From CAWCPR01 sp963797475 (lineage in GTDB: Bacteria; Chloroflexota; Anaerolineae; Anaerolineales; UBA4823), in NCBI GenBank assembly GCA_963797475.1, contig CAWCPR010000009.1, forward strand, positions 186,001 through 250,000: a DNA stretch of 64,000 nucleotides, in the 5' to 3' direction. This document shows positions 45,703 through 55,050 of the stretch, one piece after another. The translations under genes and the position numbers were made by a program. Within the stretch, counting starts at the first letter, position 1; each line of letters begins with the position of its first letter. Under the pieces are notes generated by a model. It was given only the letters and a program-made list of their open reading frames with translations, was not told where the DNA came from and made no database searches.

Positions 45703-46521
45703 TCAGCGCCTCTTTATTTTCTCCACCACCCAGAAATGCGATAACCCAAATACCCGTAGCGGCGTACGCTCCAACCATTGGAGCAGGCCGCGCAGCAGGC
45801 GGCCCAGGCGGGGCATACGGGCGATGATATTATCATAAGCGCCAAAAATGATCCTGCGCTCGACAATGACGACCGGTAGCCCGGCGAACAACCGCTCCAG
45901 GTCGCCCTGGGTGTAGATGCGCACGTGCGGAGCCAGGCGGTCCCGCAGCCGGCGCGGTAAATAGTTGACCAGGGGCGCGTTTCCAAAGTGATAACGCCCG
46001 CGCCAGTAGATGCCGTGCGTCTCAAAAGGATAGCCGCGGTTGGGGACAAAAACCAGCACACGCCCCGCGGGGGATAAAGCCCGGACCATCTCGACCACCG
46101 CAGCCCGGTCATCCTGAACGTGCTCGAGCACCTCGTGGCTCAAGATCGCCTCGAAGGACTCGGCCCGAAAAGGCAGCGCCTCACCCGCTGCGCAAATCAC
46201 GTACGGTGAGTTACGATACGCCTGGCAAGCGCGCTCAAAATCGTACTCCAGGCCGATTACGGTCCCAGCCAAGGGGACCAGATGCTCCATATACATCCCC
46301 ACCCCACACCCGTTTTCCAGGACTCGCCCCAGCAATCGCTCACCGGCTGCCGAGAGGATCATTTTCAAACGGCGTTCCTGGCCGGCGCGCCAGACATAGG
46401 AGGGCTCACCTCTCAGCGCAGCTTTCGCCAGGTCACGAGCGCCATCCGGCGATTTTCCCGGCCGAGAGCCTGCATCTTCCTGCGCAGATCCGTTCCCAGC
46501 TTCTTTCAAGCGATCTCCCAC
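45703..46521 (-). CDS. Class I SAM-dependent methyltransferase
   Basis: 272 residues. A polar N-terminal tail precedes GRVLENGCGVGMYMEHLVPL (motif I), VIGLEYDFERACQAYRN, FEAILSHEVLEHVQDDRAAV and ALSPAGRVLVFVPNRGYPF, which form the methyltransferase_11-like core. The C-terminus (HVRIYTQGDLERLFAGLPVV, then ARMPRLGRLLRGLLQWLERT) is a helical lid seen in ubiquinone/menaquinone and polyketide-type methyltransferases. The start ATG lies inside the end of the upstream PPOX-fold gene, so it is co-translated with the ubiE-ubiX operon. Substrate unknown, perhaps lipid or quinone. Confidence 0.8.
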   Translation of the reverse strand: MGDRLKEAGNGSAQEDAGSRPGKSPDGARDLAKAALRGEPSYVWRAGQERRLKMILSAAGERLLGRVLENGCGVGMYMEHLVPLAGTVIGLEYDFERACQAYRNSPYVICAAGEALPFRAESFEAILSHEVLEHVQDDRAAVVEMVRALSPAGRVLVFVPNRGYPFETHGIYWRGRYHFGNAPLVNYLPRRLRDRLAPHVRIYTQGDLERLFAGLPVVIVERRIIFGAYDNIIARMPRLGRLLRGLLQWLERTPLRVFGLSHFWVVEKIKRR

Positions 46522-46967
46522 TCCTGTTTGAAACCAAACCTGCGGCGATTATCCACCAGGCGCACCCAGCGCAATCTTAAAACGTACAAGCTGTTGCGAG
46601 CCACAATCTCCTTTAGGTCGCTAACGAAAGGGAACTTAGCCTGGTAATACCCCCAGGCGCGCTGCCATTCCTGGCCGAGGGCAACAATTTGCGCCTGGCC
46701 GCGAAGCTGTAAGCCGCGAAGCTGTCTCCAATCCCCACTTTCGGGGTAGATGCTGGCCGCGGCAAGTGGGTTCAGGCGTATATCGCGGGCATGTCGGCTT
46801 TCCGGATCGGAGAAAAAGTACAGGCCTGCCGGCGGGCCGGCCGCGAAATAGACTGGCGCGGCGTGCGGCTCACCTTGTGGAGAGGCGGTCGCCAGGCTCA
46901 TTGCCGGGATCTGCAGGAACTCGCCAATCTCAGGCGGCAGTACGCTCAGGGGTTCATCCCCTGCCAT
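46506..46967 (-). CDS. Pyridoxamine 5'-phosphate oxidase-like FMN-binding protein
   Basis: 153 residues with the split-barrel flavin fold: FLQIPAMSLATASPQGEPHA, then AGLYFFSDPESRHARDIRLN, and VALGQEWQRAWGYYQAKFPF and SLYVLRLRWVRLVDNRRRFG at the end. These proteins bind FMN, heme or F420 and often act as reductases of small molecules. Its start overlaps the ubiX stop by 22 bases. Next to ubiX, which makes prenylated flavin, an FMN-binding partner is reasonable, but this is only inferred. Confidence 0.8.
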   Translation of the reverse strand: MAGDEPLSVLPPEIGEFLQIPAMSLATASPQGEPHAAPVYFAAGPPAGLYFFSDPESRHARDIRLNPLAAASIYPESGDWRQLRGLQLRGQAQIVALGQEWQRAWGYYQAKFPFVSDLKEIVARNSLYVLRLRWVRLVDNRRRFGFKQEWEIA

Positions 46968-47560
46968 CGGGCATACGCTTCATTATCAATACCCAGCCTG
47001 GCCAGCACACGCCCGACGATGTTCTTAACAACATCGTCCAGGCTCTGCGGGTGCGTGTAAAATGCCGGTACAGGAGGAAAAATGACCGCCCCCGCCTCCG
47101 CGGCCAGTCTCATCAAGCGCAAGTGGCCGCGGTGCAGCGGCGCCTCGCGCACCACCAGCACCAGTGGACGTCCTTCTTTTAAAGTGACGTCCGCAGCGCG
47201 GGAAATTAAATCGTCGGCATAGGCGTTTGCGACGGCGGAAAGAGTCTTGATCGAGCAGGGGATGATCACCATCCCCTGGGTTGGGAACGAACCCGAGGCA
47301 ATCGCCGCGCCGATGTCGGCGTGATTATAGGCCACCGTGGCAAGGGCAAGCACCTCACTAACCGGATGATCGGTTTCTTGAGAAATGGTAACGCGCGCGG
47401 CCGGCGATAACACCAGGTGCGACTCAATTTCTAGTGGCTGCAGCGCCTGGAGGAGCCGTATGCCAAGAACTACGCCCGAAGCCCCGGTGATGCCAACCAC
47501 CAGCCGGCGCACTGGCTTGCCAACAGGCGGGACTCCGCCAGGCTCGACCGGCTGGCTCAT
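46946..47560 (-). CDS. ubiX: UbiX-type flavin prenyltransferase
   Basis: About 204 residues from the ATG at 47560. The flavoprotein-like (Rossmannoid) fold with LVVGITGASGVVLGIRLLQA at the N-terminus, SHLVLSPAARVTISQETDHP, GSFPTQGMVIIPCSIKTLSA and VVREAPLHRGHLRLMRLAAE matches UbiX/Pad1, which prenylates FMN to make the cofactor of UbiD decarboxylases. S-x-x-T and the C-S-I-K-T-L-S-A loop are the family's substrate site. The ATG overlaps the UbiE stop. A UbiD partner is not in the window. Confidence 0.93.
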   Translation of the reverse strand: MSQPVEPGGVPPVGKPVRRLVVGITGASGVVLGIRLLQALQPLEIESHLVLSPAARVTISQETDHPVSEVLALATVAYNHADIGAAIASGSFPTQGMVIIPCSIKTLSAVANAYADDLISRAADVTLKEGRPLVLVVREAPLHRGHLRLMRLAAEAGAVIFPPVPAFYTHPQSLDDVVKNIVGRVLARLGIDNEAYARWQGMNP

Positions 47561-48255
47561 TTCACACCCCAATGGATGGCGACAGTGGCAAACATATAGC
47601 GCTGAAAAGCGACCTTACGGAATCCCACCGCCTGCATCCGCCGTACCATCTGCTCGGGCTCCAGGAAACCCTCGGTCGAATCCGGCAGGTAATTGTAGGC
47701 GTCTGCCTGGCCAGTCAGCAGCCGCCCCAGGTTGGGGATCACAGTGTGGAGATGGAAGCGGATCAGGGGCGCCAACCCGTTTTTCGGCGGCGGGGTCGTA
47801 TCCAGGATCACGATGCGCCCGCCGGGTTTTAAGAGGCGGTATTGCTCGGCAAGGCAGCGGGAAACATCCACCACGTTTCTCATCAAAAAGCCGGAAACCA
47901 CCGCGTCAAAAGTAGCGGCAGCCAGCGGCAAGTTCAAGGCATCTGCACCGGACCAATCGAAAGCGGCTCCGTTCCGCGACCGCCCGACCCGCATCATCTC
48001 AAAGGTGAAATCTGCCGCCAGCACGCGGCTATGCGGGTACTGGCGCAGCGCCTGGCGCGCCAGGTCGCCCGTCCCACTGCCGAGGTCCAGCAGGCGGCCG
48101 TTGGGCGGCAGAGCCGCCCGGCGGATCACTTCATTTCGCCAATGGATATCCTGGCCGGCGGTCATCAAGCGGTTCATCAGATCGTAGCGGTGAGCGATGT
48201 GGGTGAACATGGAGCGCACATATCGTTCTCGCTCAACACCTGTCAGGTTTGCCAA
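47557..48255 (-). CDS. menG: UbiE/MenG methyltransferase
   Basis: 232 residues. RYVRSMFTHIAHRYDLMNRL at the N-terminus is the UbiE signature, GRLLDLGSGTGDLARQALRQ is motif I, and DAVVSGFLMRNVVDVSRCLA is the F/A-x-G-x-R-N-V block of this family. LKPGGRIVILDTTPPPKN follows. It adds the last C-methyl group in menaquinone (or ubiquinone) synthesis; in Chloroflexota menaquinone is expected, so I use menG. It heads the operon with ubiX, the PPOX-like and the methyltransferase genes. Confidence 0.93.
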   Translation of the reverse strand: MANLTGVERERYVRSMFTHIAHRYDLMNRLMTAGQDIHWRNEVIRRAALPPNGRLLDLGSGTGDLARQALRQYPHSRVLAADFTFEMMRVGRSRNGAAFDWSGADALNLPLAAATFDAVVSGFLMRNVVDVSRCLAEQYRLLKPGGRIVILDTTPPPKNGLAPLIRFHLHTVIPNLGRLLTGQADAYNYLPDSTEGFLEPEQMVRRMQAVGFRKVAFQRYMFATVAIHWGVK

Positions 48256-48306
48256 ACGTAGCCTCCAGTTCCATGGGAATTTCTTTCAATCCTACCACGA
48301 AGCTTT

Positions 48307-48347
48307 AAAAAAGTGCCGGGGATTCTGGATGACCAGAATCCCCGCAC
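48307..48347 (-). terminator. Strong intrinsic terminator reading leftward
   Basis: On the minus strand an 11-bp perfect stem (GGGGATTCTGG with CCAGAATCCCC) over a 4-base loop, extended by GTGC/GCAC with one bulged base, followed by TTTTTT. It lies between the menG start and the transposase remnant, so it stops transcription entering from the right. No intact minus-strand gene feeds it. Confidence 0.7.
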
Positions 48348-48419
48348 CTGCATTATTACTGAACGCGTGGCCTGTTTACCCAGGCCTCATTTCATAACCA
48401 ACGGCAGGATCGTGCGATG

Positions 48420-48974
48420 CCAAACCGCGGTTGTGGTCAGCTCGGCGAACGCATCCTGCGATGGGCTGGCTTGTGAGGTCGCCGTTATCGTCACCTGGTC
48501 ACTCTCCTGGTTGGCTGCGGCGGTCTACGATCCGCGTTTCAATGAACCCTGGTTGCTGGCCTGCCCGTTCAAACTGAGTGGCCCTGACTTTTGGGGCCTC
48601 TATCACGAGCGCTGGCCCATTGAGCGTCGCAAGCTGCGCTTGCTTGCCTGCCTTTGGCTTCCAAACATATGGTCGGCGCTCAACGCCAATTCATCTCCAC
48701 CGCAGAGAGCTGCTACCGCTTGCCGGAATTATCCTTGCTGGCTGGCTCCATTCAGACCTATTTGGCTGCCAGCCTGCCCCCCATCCCCACCGGCTTCTGG
48801 GATCGCCACCCCAAAGGCACCCCAGGTCGCTTACGCCGCTGGCTGGGCCGTACCACTTTCTCAAACTTGGCTCCCCTTGAGAAGGAGCAAATTCGAAAAA
48901 AGTCATCGGTTACAGACCATTTGCCCAAAGGTATTCGCGCTCATAGACGCTCAAAACAGCCTGCCGTCGCCTGA
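48420..48974 (+). pseudogene. Decayed transposase remnant
   Basis: C-terminal half of a DDE-type transposase spread over two frames. Frame one reads SLSWLAAAVYDPRFNEPWLL and WGLYHERWPIE; after about 48610 the frame shifts to LPLASKHMVGAQRQFISTAE, SCYRLPELSLLAGSIQTYL, PPIPTGFWDRHPKGTPGRL and HLPKGIRAHRRSK. The order 'P-W-L-L-A ... R-W-P-I-E ... K-x-M-V-G-A-x-R-Q-F' is that of a transposase group common in Chloroflexota (IS4/IS701-like). The N-terminal half is missing and no terminal inverted repeats are clear. Boundaries approximate. Confidence 0.7.
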
Positions 48975-49151
48975 ATCGGCTCGTTTACGAGCTTTTCCAA
49001 AGATTTTTAAGGTTCGACCTGCTCCTTCCCGATTTTGGAGCAGCTTCATTTAACGGAAACTAAAGGTATAGAGGATATTCAATAAAAGTCAAGTTGCAAT
49101 TTCTACCTAGCGCTGGCCTAGCGATTGACCTTCCACTCCAGGCGTGCTATC

Positions 49152-49724
49152 ATGCGACTCATGACGAAGCCCGAGATTAAAGCCAAGAAATTAATCGATT
49201 GGAGTTACGTGCTCGGCCTGATGGTTTTGCCCCCGGTGGTTTTAGTCCTTCTTTTCTTGATCGCCGGGATCCAGGGGCTCTTGCGCTACAACCCGGCTTA
49301 TTTCACCCAGGAGTATCTCGCCCGCTATTCGCAGCGTGTTTCAGTCATCAACGACCTGGAAAATGCGATCGAAAAAGGGGATGCCGGCCAAATGGCCATC
49401 ATCCGAGGCACGCGCCAGGTCCCGTCCGGCCTGAAACCCCTACCTGACGTCCACTTCACAATATTCTGGGACCAAGAGGGGAAATATTGGAACTACCTGT
49501 TTCAAGATACTTCCACTTACACTCGTTATATGCAACACCTGCGACTGGTGAACGGGCGCTATGTGGTCGTGCCCGAAAATCTTTATTTCTACATGGACAG
49601 CGGGCTCTGGAAGACCTTTTTCTTCCCGCTGGCGATCGTGTGGTGGGTTATCGTCGCCTTGTTCACCCTGGGAACATGGCTCTACCGGGCAATGATCAGG
49701 GTTCGTAAGGAAATGTACAGCTAG
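49152..49724 (+). CDS. Membrane protein of unknown function
   Basis: About 190 residues. A hydrophobic helix near residues 20-42, an extracytoplasmic middle of about 110 residues, and a second helix near 155-175 (FFPLAIVWWVIVALFTLGTW) with a short basic tail. The middle (PSGLKPLPDVHFTIFWDQEG, NLYFYMDSGLWKTFFF) has no motif I recognise. Two in-frame ATGs (49152, 49161) are equally possible. Function unknown. Confidence 0.6.
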   Translation: MRLMTKPEIKAKKLIDWSYVLGLMVLPPVVLVLLFLIAGIQGLLRYNPAYFTQEYLARYSQRVSVINDLENAIEKGDAGQMAIIRGTRQVPSGLKPLPDVHFTIFWDQEGKYWNYLFQDTSTYTRYMQHLRLVNGRYVVVPENLYFYMDSGLWKTFFFPLAIVWWVIVALFTLGTWLYRAMIRVRKEMYS

Positions 49725-49797
49725 CCCTGCTCAGTTTTGGAGCCGGGATCGCAAAAAGACCGCAGGATATCATGCCACGCAGCACAACTGAGTTGGC

Positions 49798-51825
49798 TCA
49801 GGCTTCCGCGCCTTCTTGGAGAAACGCGGCGTCTTCGAGCTGAGCAATCCGCCTGCCTTCCGCCACGTTCACCCACAGAAGAAGCGAACCGCCGATGAAG
49901 AAAAGCGCGATCAGGCTCAGCACGGCCGGCCGGCTGCTGCCGAAGATCACCCCTGCTGCTGCGAAGAGCAGCGGGCCGATAATGGCTGAAAATTTCTCCA
50001 TAATGCCGAAGAGTCCGAAGAACTCCCCGCTTTTGGCCGCCGGAGACATCGAAGCATATAAGCTGCGGCTGAGCGCCTGGCTGCCGCCCTGGACGATCGC
50101 CACCATCCAGGCCAGGAACCAAAACTCAATCACTGAATTGAGGAAATATCCCCAAATCGCGATCACCGTATAAACGACCAGCGCCAGGATGATGCTTCGC
50201 TTGGTATCCATACGCTGCGCCAGGCCGGAGAAGAGCGCATTACCCACCAGAAAGGAGAGCCCCAGGCCGACCAGCTCAAGCCCCAAAATTAAAAGAATGA
50301 TGATTCCAAGATTTGCACGCCGGCTGGCAGGCAGAACTTCTAAAGTCGCCAGCGCGATCACGCTGCCGCTGCTTCCGGGGATCGCGTTGGAGAGGTGTTA
50401 ACCAGGCTCAGAACGTGTTCGCCTGGGCTGGCGGCCTGAAACGTCTGCGACTCCCCGTAGCGTACGGTTTCGTTGTAACCCTCGACGAGCAACGGTTTGC
50501 CGGTATCCGGATCGAGCAGCGCCGCGCCGTCCATCTCCACAGCCCAATTCCCACGATCGGGCCCCAGGCTGAAGGTGATCTTGACCTGCTGCCCGTTAAA
50601 CGGCAGCTCCAGGCGGGCGCCACCTGCGCTTGCCACAGCATAAGTTGCCGCCTTACCGGTTTCAGACAGGTCCGCGGACACATTTTCCATTTGCCATGGA
50701 CCAAAATAATGGACGGCGCTCGAACTCGGCGGAATAAGCGCCTTGTCCAACCGCATTGGCTGTGCTCGCATAAGCCGCCGGCGGTGAGCCGCTGATACTT
50801 GCAGGCAGCATCCTGGCCCCGCCAATTCCAACCAGTGGTAGGGCCAACAAATTGAACAGGACAAAAGCCAGGTAAACAGGCCGGCGCTTATTAGTGCTGC
50901 TGGGCAGACGGCCGAAGATCAGGCTGTAAGGGATGCCGACGAACTGGACCAAAAGCAGCGCAAGGATCAGCTCCACACTGCCAAAGCCAAGCTCGGCGCC
51001 GTAGATCGCCGCCACACCGATGATCGTCCCAATCCCATCGTTATATATCAAAAAGGCGATCAAATACTTAAACAGCTCGCGATACTGGTGGATATCGCCC
51101 AACGTCGCCCTCAAGCGCTTGAAGCCGGCTGCAATTACGCTTTCACCGGGCAATAAGCGCTCCGTCGCGGCCGGGGGCTCCGGCACTCGCAAGAAGATCG
51201 GGATAGAGAAAACAGCCCACCAGACAGCAACACTCAAAAAGGACAGCCGTGCTCCCCAGGTGCCTGGCAGCAACTGGATCATCACGATATTAATCGCCAA
51301 CAACAGGCCGCCTCCCAGGTAACCCATCGCATAGCCGCGCGTTGACACGCTATCCTGGTCTTCTGCTTTTGCTACGTGCGGCAGCAAAGCGTCGTAAAAG
51401 GTGTTCGCTCCGCTGAAACCGATCCGCCCTACGATTGCCAGGATCGAAGCCAGCACCCAATCGCCGGTATCCACAAGCACGAGCAGCGCCGTCCCCAGGA
51501 TGCCAATGCCAGCAAAGATCGCCAAAAAACGCTTCTTACCGCGCATTACATCCGATACCGTGCCTAAAATTGGGGAAATGATGGCGATGATGAAGAGCGA
51601 GAAGCTCAAGCCATAGCTCCAATAAGTCGTCGCTACCGTAGCGCTGGGTAATGTCGATCCAGCGACCTGGCTGTAATACACCGGCAACACAGCCGCCAGG
51701 ATCGTGGTCGCGAATGCCGAATTGGCCCAGTCATACATCGTCCAGGCCCAGATACGGCGTTTGTATTCCTGGTCGCTGACTCCAGCAAAAGGGCCTTTCT
51801 CCGCTACGATATTCGATGCAGTCAT
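49798..51825 (-). CDS. Atg22-like MFS transporter with inserted beta domain, frame broken twice
   Basis: A UMF1/Atg22-type transporter read over three frames. The first (51825 down to about 50740) has WAWTMYDWANSAFATTILAA, the family's Y-D-W-A-N-S-A-F motif, and eight helices. Then comes a soluble part in another frame, AVHYFGPWQMENVSADLSET, GARLELPFNGQQVKITFSLG and FQAASPGEHVLSLVN, a beta-rich domain of about 110 residues. After a break near 50393 the last frame gives NAIPGSSGSVIALATLEVLP and the final helices with SRSLYASMSPAAKSGEFFGL. In the joined chain the beta domain sits in a loop between helices. Joined length is about 675 residues, well over the usual 430. Confidence 0.7.
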
Positions 51826-52407
51826 GGCTCGCTCCTACGATGAATGGTAGTTTTGCGCAGAATTTGCGCGGTTTTCAGGGAAGCTGGCGCAATCATCCAC
51901 CCGGGCGGCGATTACGACCGCCTACCAGCGTACGATTTTCGGATTGACCTGTCCAACAGCTTGCAAGGTTGATTATAGTGCAGGATAGTCTATAAGATAC
52001 ATGAAATTTTGCTCAATTTTAACATTTAGAACGCGTTGTGGCGCTTCTCTTAAAATCTTCAAATCTACAAGCGACATTAATGCTTTATAATTAACAGTCC
52101 AATTATTATTCTCCTCGCGGTCAGGGATTTCTTAACAAGAAACTGGCTTCGAAAAGGCTGGCTTACCCACCATGCCAAAGAAATTGATGGTCGCATTTAT
52201 TTGGGTAACAAATTATTAAAATTTATTATCGATCGCTTACTTGAAATCCCGCCCTTAAGTGGGACGGCTGGCATTATTATCATTTTCTTCTCCAAAAGTT
52301 TTTCTTGACTTGAGAAGCCAGAGCCAGGGTTCTGACCGTTCCAGCGAACGGATTTCAAGTGAGCGCAATTATTTGCGCTTTTTTTTATTAATTGGAGCAA
52401 TTTAACA
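51826..52407. other. AT-rich gene-free region
   Basis: 582 bases, clearly richer in A+T than the rest, between the divergent MFS and PIN-TRAM genes. The left part belongs to the MFS leader. TATAAT stands at 52086-52091. A short open stretch (about 52081-52310) could code for a hydrophobic peptide but has no start codon. The right end has a terminator-like hairpin at 52362-52388. No RNA gene recognised. Confidence 0.6.
52362..52388 (+). terminator. Intrinsic terminator just before the PIN-TRAM gene
   Basis: AGCGCAA (52362-52368) pairs with TTGCGCT (52373-52379) over a TTAT loop, followed by eight T. The ATG of the next gene is only 20 bases on, so it ends an upstream transcript or acts as an attenuator; no conserved leader such as a T-box is visible. 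Confidence 0.65.
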
Positions 52408-53484
52408 ATGAGCGTTGAATTTATTTTTCGTATCGTCGGAATGATCCTCTTTGCAATTGTAGGTGCGTACTGGGGGATATCCTTGGGAAGAATGACAGGC
52501 GCATCTGAAGAGCTTTACGCAACTGTATTGGGATTGTTAGGCGCTTTGATCGGCCTGGTTCTGACCCCTTTCGTCACCACGAGGCCGGCCCGAATGCTGC
52601 GCGCCTTGCTCAGCAGGCTTTCCGCGCCAACCCTGGTTGCAGGCTTAATCGGATTGATCGCTGGCCTGACCGTCGCCGCGCTCCTGTCCTTCCCTCTATC
52701 CCTCTTGCCCGATCCATTCGGGCAGTTATTCCCATTTATCGGCGTGCTGCTTTTCGGCTACTTTGGCGTGATCGTTTTCGTTATGCGCCAGAATGACATC
52801 TTCGCCGTCTTTCGCCACTTGCCTGGTCGCTCCTCCGAAAACAACAGCGAAGCCAATCCCCTGCAAAGCCAGGGCGTGGCGCGCACCATCCTGCTGGATA
52901 CCAGCGTGATCATCGATGGGCGCATCGCTGATATCGCCCGTACGGGCTTTATGGCGGGCACGCTGCTGATCCCACGCTTCGTGCTCAACGAGCTCCAGTA
53001 CATCGCCGATTCGCCCGACAGCCTGCGACGCCAGCGCGGCCGGCGAGGGATGGAGGTGCTGGCGCAGTTGCAGAAAGACACCACTGTTCCGGTGCGTATC
53101 AGCGATATCGACGTGGAAGGCGTGCGGGAGGTGGATGACAAGCTGGTTGTGCTGGCGCGCCAGTTGCGCTGTCCGATCTTGACCAACGATTATAATTTAA
53201 ATCGTGTGGCTGAACTGCAAGGGGTCGCGATCCTGAACGTCAACGAGCTTGCGAACGCGGTGAAATCCGTGGTCCTGCCTGGCGAATCCCTGACCGTGAA
53301 CATCATCCAGGAAGGCCGGGAAGCCGGGCAAGGCGTAGGCTACCTGGACGACGGTACAATGGTTGTGGTGGAAGACGGACGTGTGCGCTTGAACTCCAAG
53401 ACCGATGTGATGGTGACCAAAGTGTTACAGACCGCAGCCGGGCGGATGATTTTCGCCCGATTGATGGAAGACAACGGGAGATAG
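52408..53484 (+). CDS. PIN-TRAM domain membrane protein (YacL-like)
   Basis: 358 residues. Four N-terminal membrane helices (about 6-30, 38-58, 70-95, 105-125), then a PIN nuclease-like domain: ARTILLDTSVIIDGRIADIA with the first catalytic Asp, RFVLNELQYIADSPDSLRRQ, VREVDDKLVVLARQLRCPIL with the D-D pair, TNDYNLNRVAELQGV with the last Asp. A C-terminal TRAM domain (VVLPGESLTVNIIQEGREAG, then YLDDGTMVVVEDGRV) binds RNA. This is the YacL layout seen upstream of cysteinyl-tRNA synthetase genes in many bacteria, as here. Acid residues look complete, so nuclease activity is possible. Partner or target not known. Confidence 0.88.
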   Translation: MSVEFIFRIVGMILFAIVGAYWGISLGRMTGASEELYATVLGLLGALIGLVLTPFVTTRPARMLRALLSRLSAPTLVAGLIGLIAGLTVAALLSFPLSLLPDPFGQLFPFIGVLLFGYFGVIVFVMRQNDIFAVFRHLPGRSSENNSEANPLQSQGVARTILLDTSVIIDGRIADIARTGFMAGTLLIPRFVLNELQYIADSPDSLRRQRGRRGMEVLAQLQKDTTVPVRISDIDVEGVREVDDKLVVLARQLRCPILTNDYNLNRVAELQGVAILNVNELANAVKSVVLPGESLTVNIIQEGREAGQGVGYLDDGTMVVVEDGRVRLNSKTDVMVTKVLQTAAGRMIFARLMEDNGR

Positions 53485-53517
53485 GCCCGGGAAACGAATA
53501 ATCGAAGGGAATATCGC

Positions 53518-54918
53518 ATGGCTCTGCGCATCTATGATACGCTCACTCGAAAGAAGGAACCATTCCAACCGCTCCAACCCGGGCAGGTGAAGATGTACGT
53601 CTGCGGTCCGACCGTCTATGCCCAGGCCCATATTGGTCATGCTATGTCTGCCCTGGTTTTTGACATCATCCGCCGCTACCTGGAGTACCGCGGTTACCAT
53701 GTAACCCATGTCATGAACTACACCGATGTAGACGATAAGATCATCCAGCGCGCTGCACAATTGGGGGTAAACTCGCGCGAACTGGCCGAAGGCTATATTC
53801 AGGAGTACTGCCACCACCTGGACGATCTGAACGTCCTGCAGGCTACGATCAACCCGCGGGCCACCCGTGAGATGGACCAGATTATTCGCATGATCCAGGG
53901 CCTGGAAGAAAAAGGCTACGCCTATGCTGTAGACGAGGATGTCTATTTCCGCATCCAGCGCGATCCCCAATATGGTAAGCTTTCGGGCAGGCGGCAGGAA
54001 GACATGCAAGCCGGAGCTCGAATTGGCATTGACGAGCGCAAAGAACACCCAATGGACTTCGCCCTTTGGAAAGCCGCCAAGCCCGGCGAACCCGCATGGG
54101 ACAGCCCGTGGGGTAAAGGCCGTCCCGGTTGGCACATCGAGTGCTCGGCGATGAACTTAAACCACCTGGGCGAACAAATCGACATTCACGGCGGGGGCAA
54201 CGATCTGATCTTCCCTCACCATGAAAATGAGATCGCCCAAACCGAAAGCCTGACCGGTAAGCCATTCGCACGCTACTGGGTGCACAACGGCATGCTGCAG
54301 CTCTCCGGCGAAAAAATGTCAAAGTCATTGGGCAACCTGATCACCATCCAGGAATTTCTGGCCAATCACGATCCCGACGCGCTGCGCATGTTGGTGCTGA
54401 ATTCCAGCTACCGCAATCCGCTATCTTACAGTGAGGAGATCGTCTCCCAGGCGGAACGCGCCCTGGATCGCCTGCGTTCTGCCATGCGGCCGGCGCTTAG
54501 CGAACAGGATACAGCGCCCGAAGAAGTCAAAACTGCCCTCAGCCAGCAGATCCAGGCCGCCCGCAGCGGTTTTCTGGAGGCGATGGACGACGATTTTAAC
54601 TCGGCCGGCGCTCTAGGACACCTGTTTGACCTGGTGCGAGTGATCAACCAGGCGCGCGATGCCGGAGCGAACGAGGCTACGTTGAAAGAAGCCCAGTCGC
54701 TGTTGAGCGAGCTCACCAGCGTTTTAGGCCTGCGCCTGCAACGCCCGGCTGTCGAGGCCGAGCAGGCCGGGGCGTTCGTCAATTTACTGCTCGAGGTACG
54801 CAGCGAGCTCAGGCGCCAGAAGCTTTGGGCGCTTTCGGACCAAATTCGCGATCGCCTGGCCGAGCTTGGGGTCATTCTCGAAGACAGTAAAGACGGCACG
54901 ACCTGGCATTGGAAGTAG
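53518..54918 (+). CDS. cysS: Cysteinyl-tRNA synthetase
   Basis: 466 residues. MYVCGPTVYAQAHIGHAMSA has the zinc cysteine and the HIGH motif (near residue 38); HVMNYTDVDDKIIQRAAQLG, GKGRPGWHIECSAMNLNHLG and GGNDLIFPHHENEIAQTES carry the other zinc ligands, and GEKMSKSLGNLITIQ is KMSKS near residue 265. The helical anticodon-binding part follows. It joins cysteine to tRNA-Cys. It lies 33 bases after the PIN-TRAM gene, a common pairing. The length and all motifs are normal. Confidence 0.97.
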   Translation: MALRIYDTLTRKKEPFQPLQPGQVKMYVCGPTVYAQAHIGHAMSALVFDIIRRYLEYRGYHVTHVMNYTDVDDKIIQRAAQLGVNSRELAEGYIQEYCHHLDDLNVLQATINPRATREMDQIIRMIQGLEEKGYAYAVDEDVYFRIQRDPQYGKLSGRRQEDMQAGARIGIDERKEHPMDFALWKAAKPGEPAWDSPWGKGRPGWHIECSAMNLNHLGEQIDIHGGGNDLIFPHHENEIAQTESLTGKPFARYWVHNGMLQLSGEKMSKSLGNLITIQEFLANHDPDALRMLVLNSSYRNPLSYSEEIVSQAERALDRLRSAMRPALSEQDTAPEEVKTALSQQIQAARSGFLEAMDDDFNSAGALGHLFDLVRVINQARDAGANEATLKEAQSLLSELTSVLGLRLQRPAVEAEQAGAFVNLLLEVRSELRRQKLWALSDQIRDRLAELGVILEDSKDGTTWHWK

Positions 54919-55050
54919 AAAAAAACGACCTTTGAGGATAGCATAGAGCGGATTGCCCCCCAGAAGCCAGGGACCGGTGTTCATCGAAGATTAGCCAGCC
55001 ACGCCTACGGCCCGTAATTAAGGAAGATAGGCGCAGGGAAGCGAGGGGAA

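Noticed and set aside
52081..52310. Open stretch coding a hydrophobic peptide in the AT-rich region
   Set aside because: No start codon or ribosome site; AT-rich DNA stays open by chance.
52140..52407. Possible T-box riboswitch before the PIN-TRAM and cysS genes
   Set aside because: The T-box core and antiterminator sequences are absent; only a simple terminator is seen.
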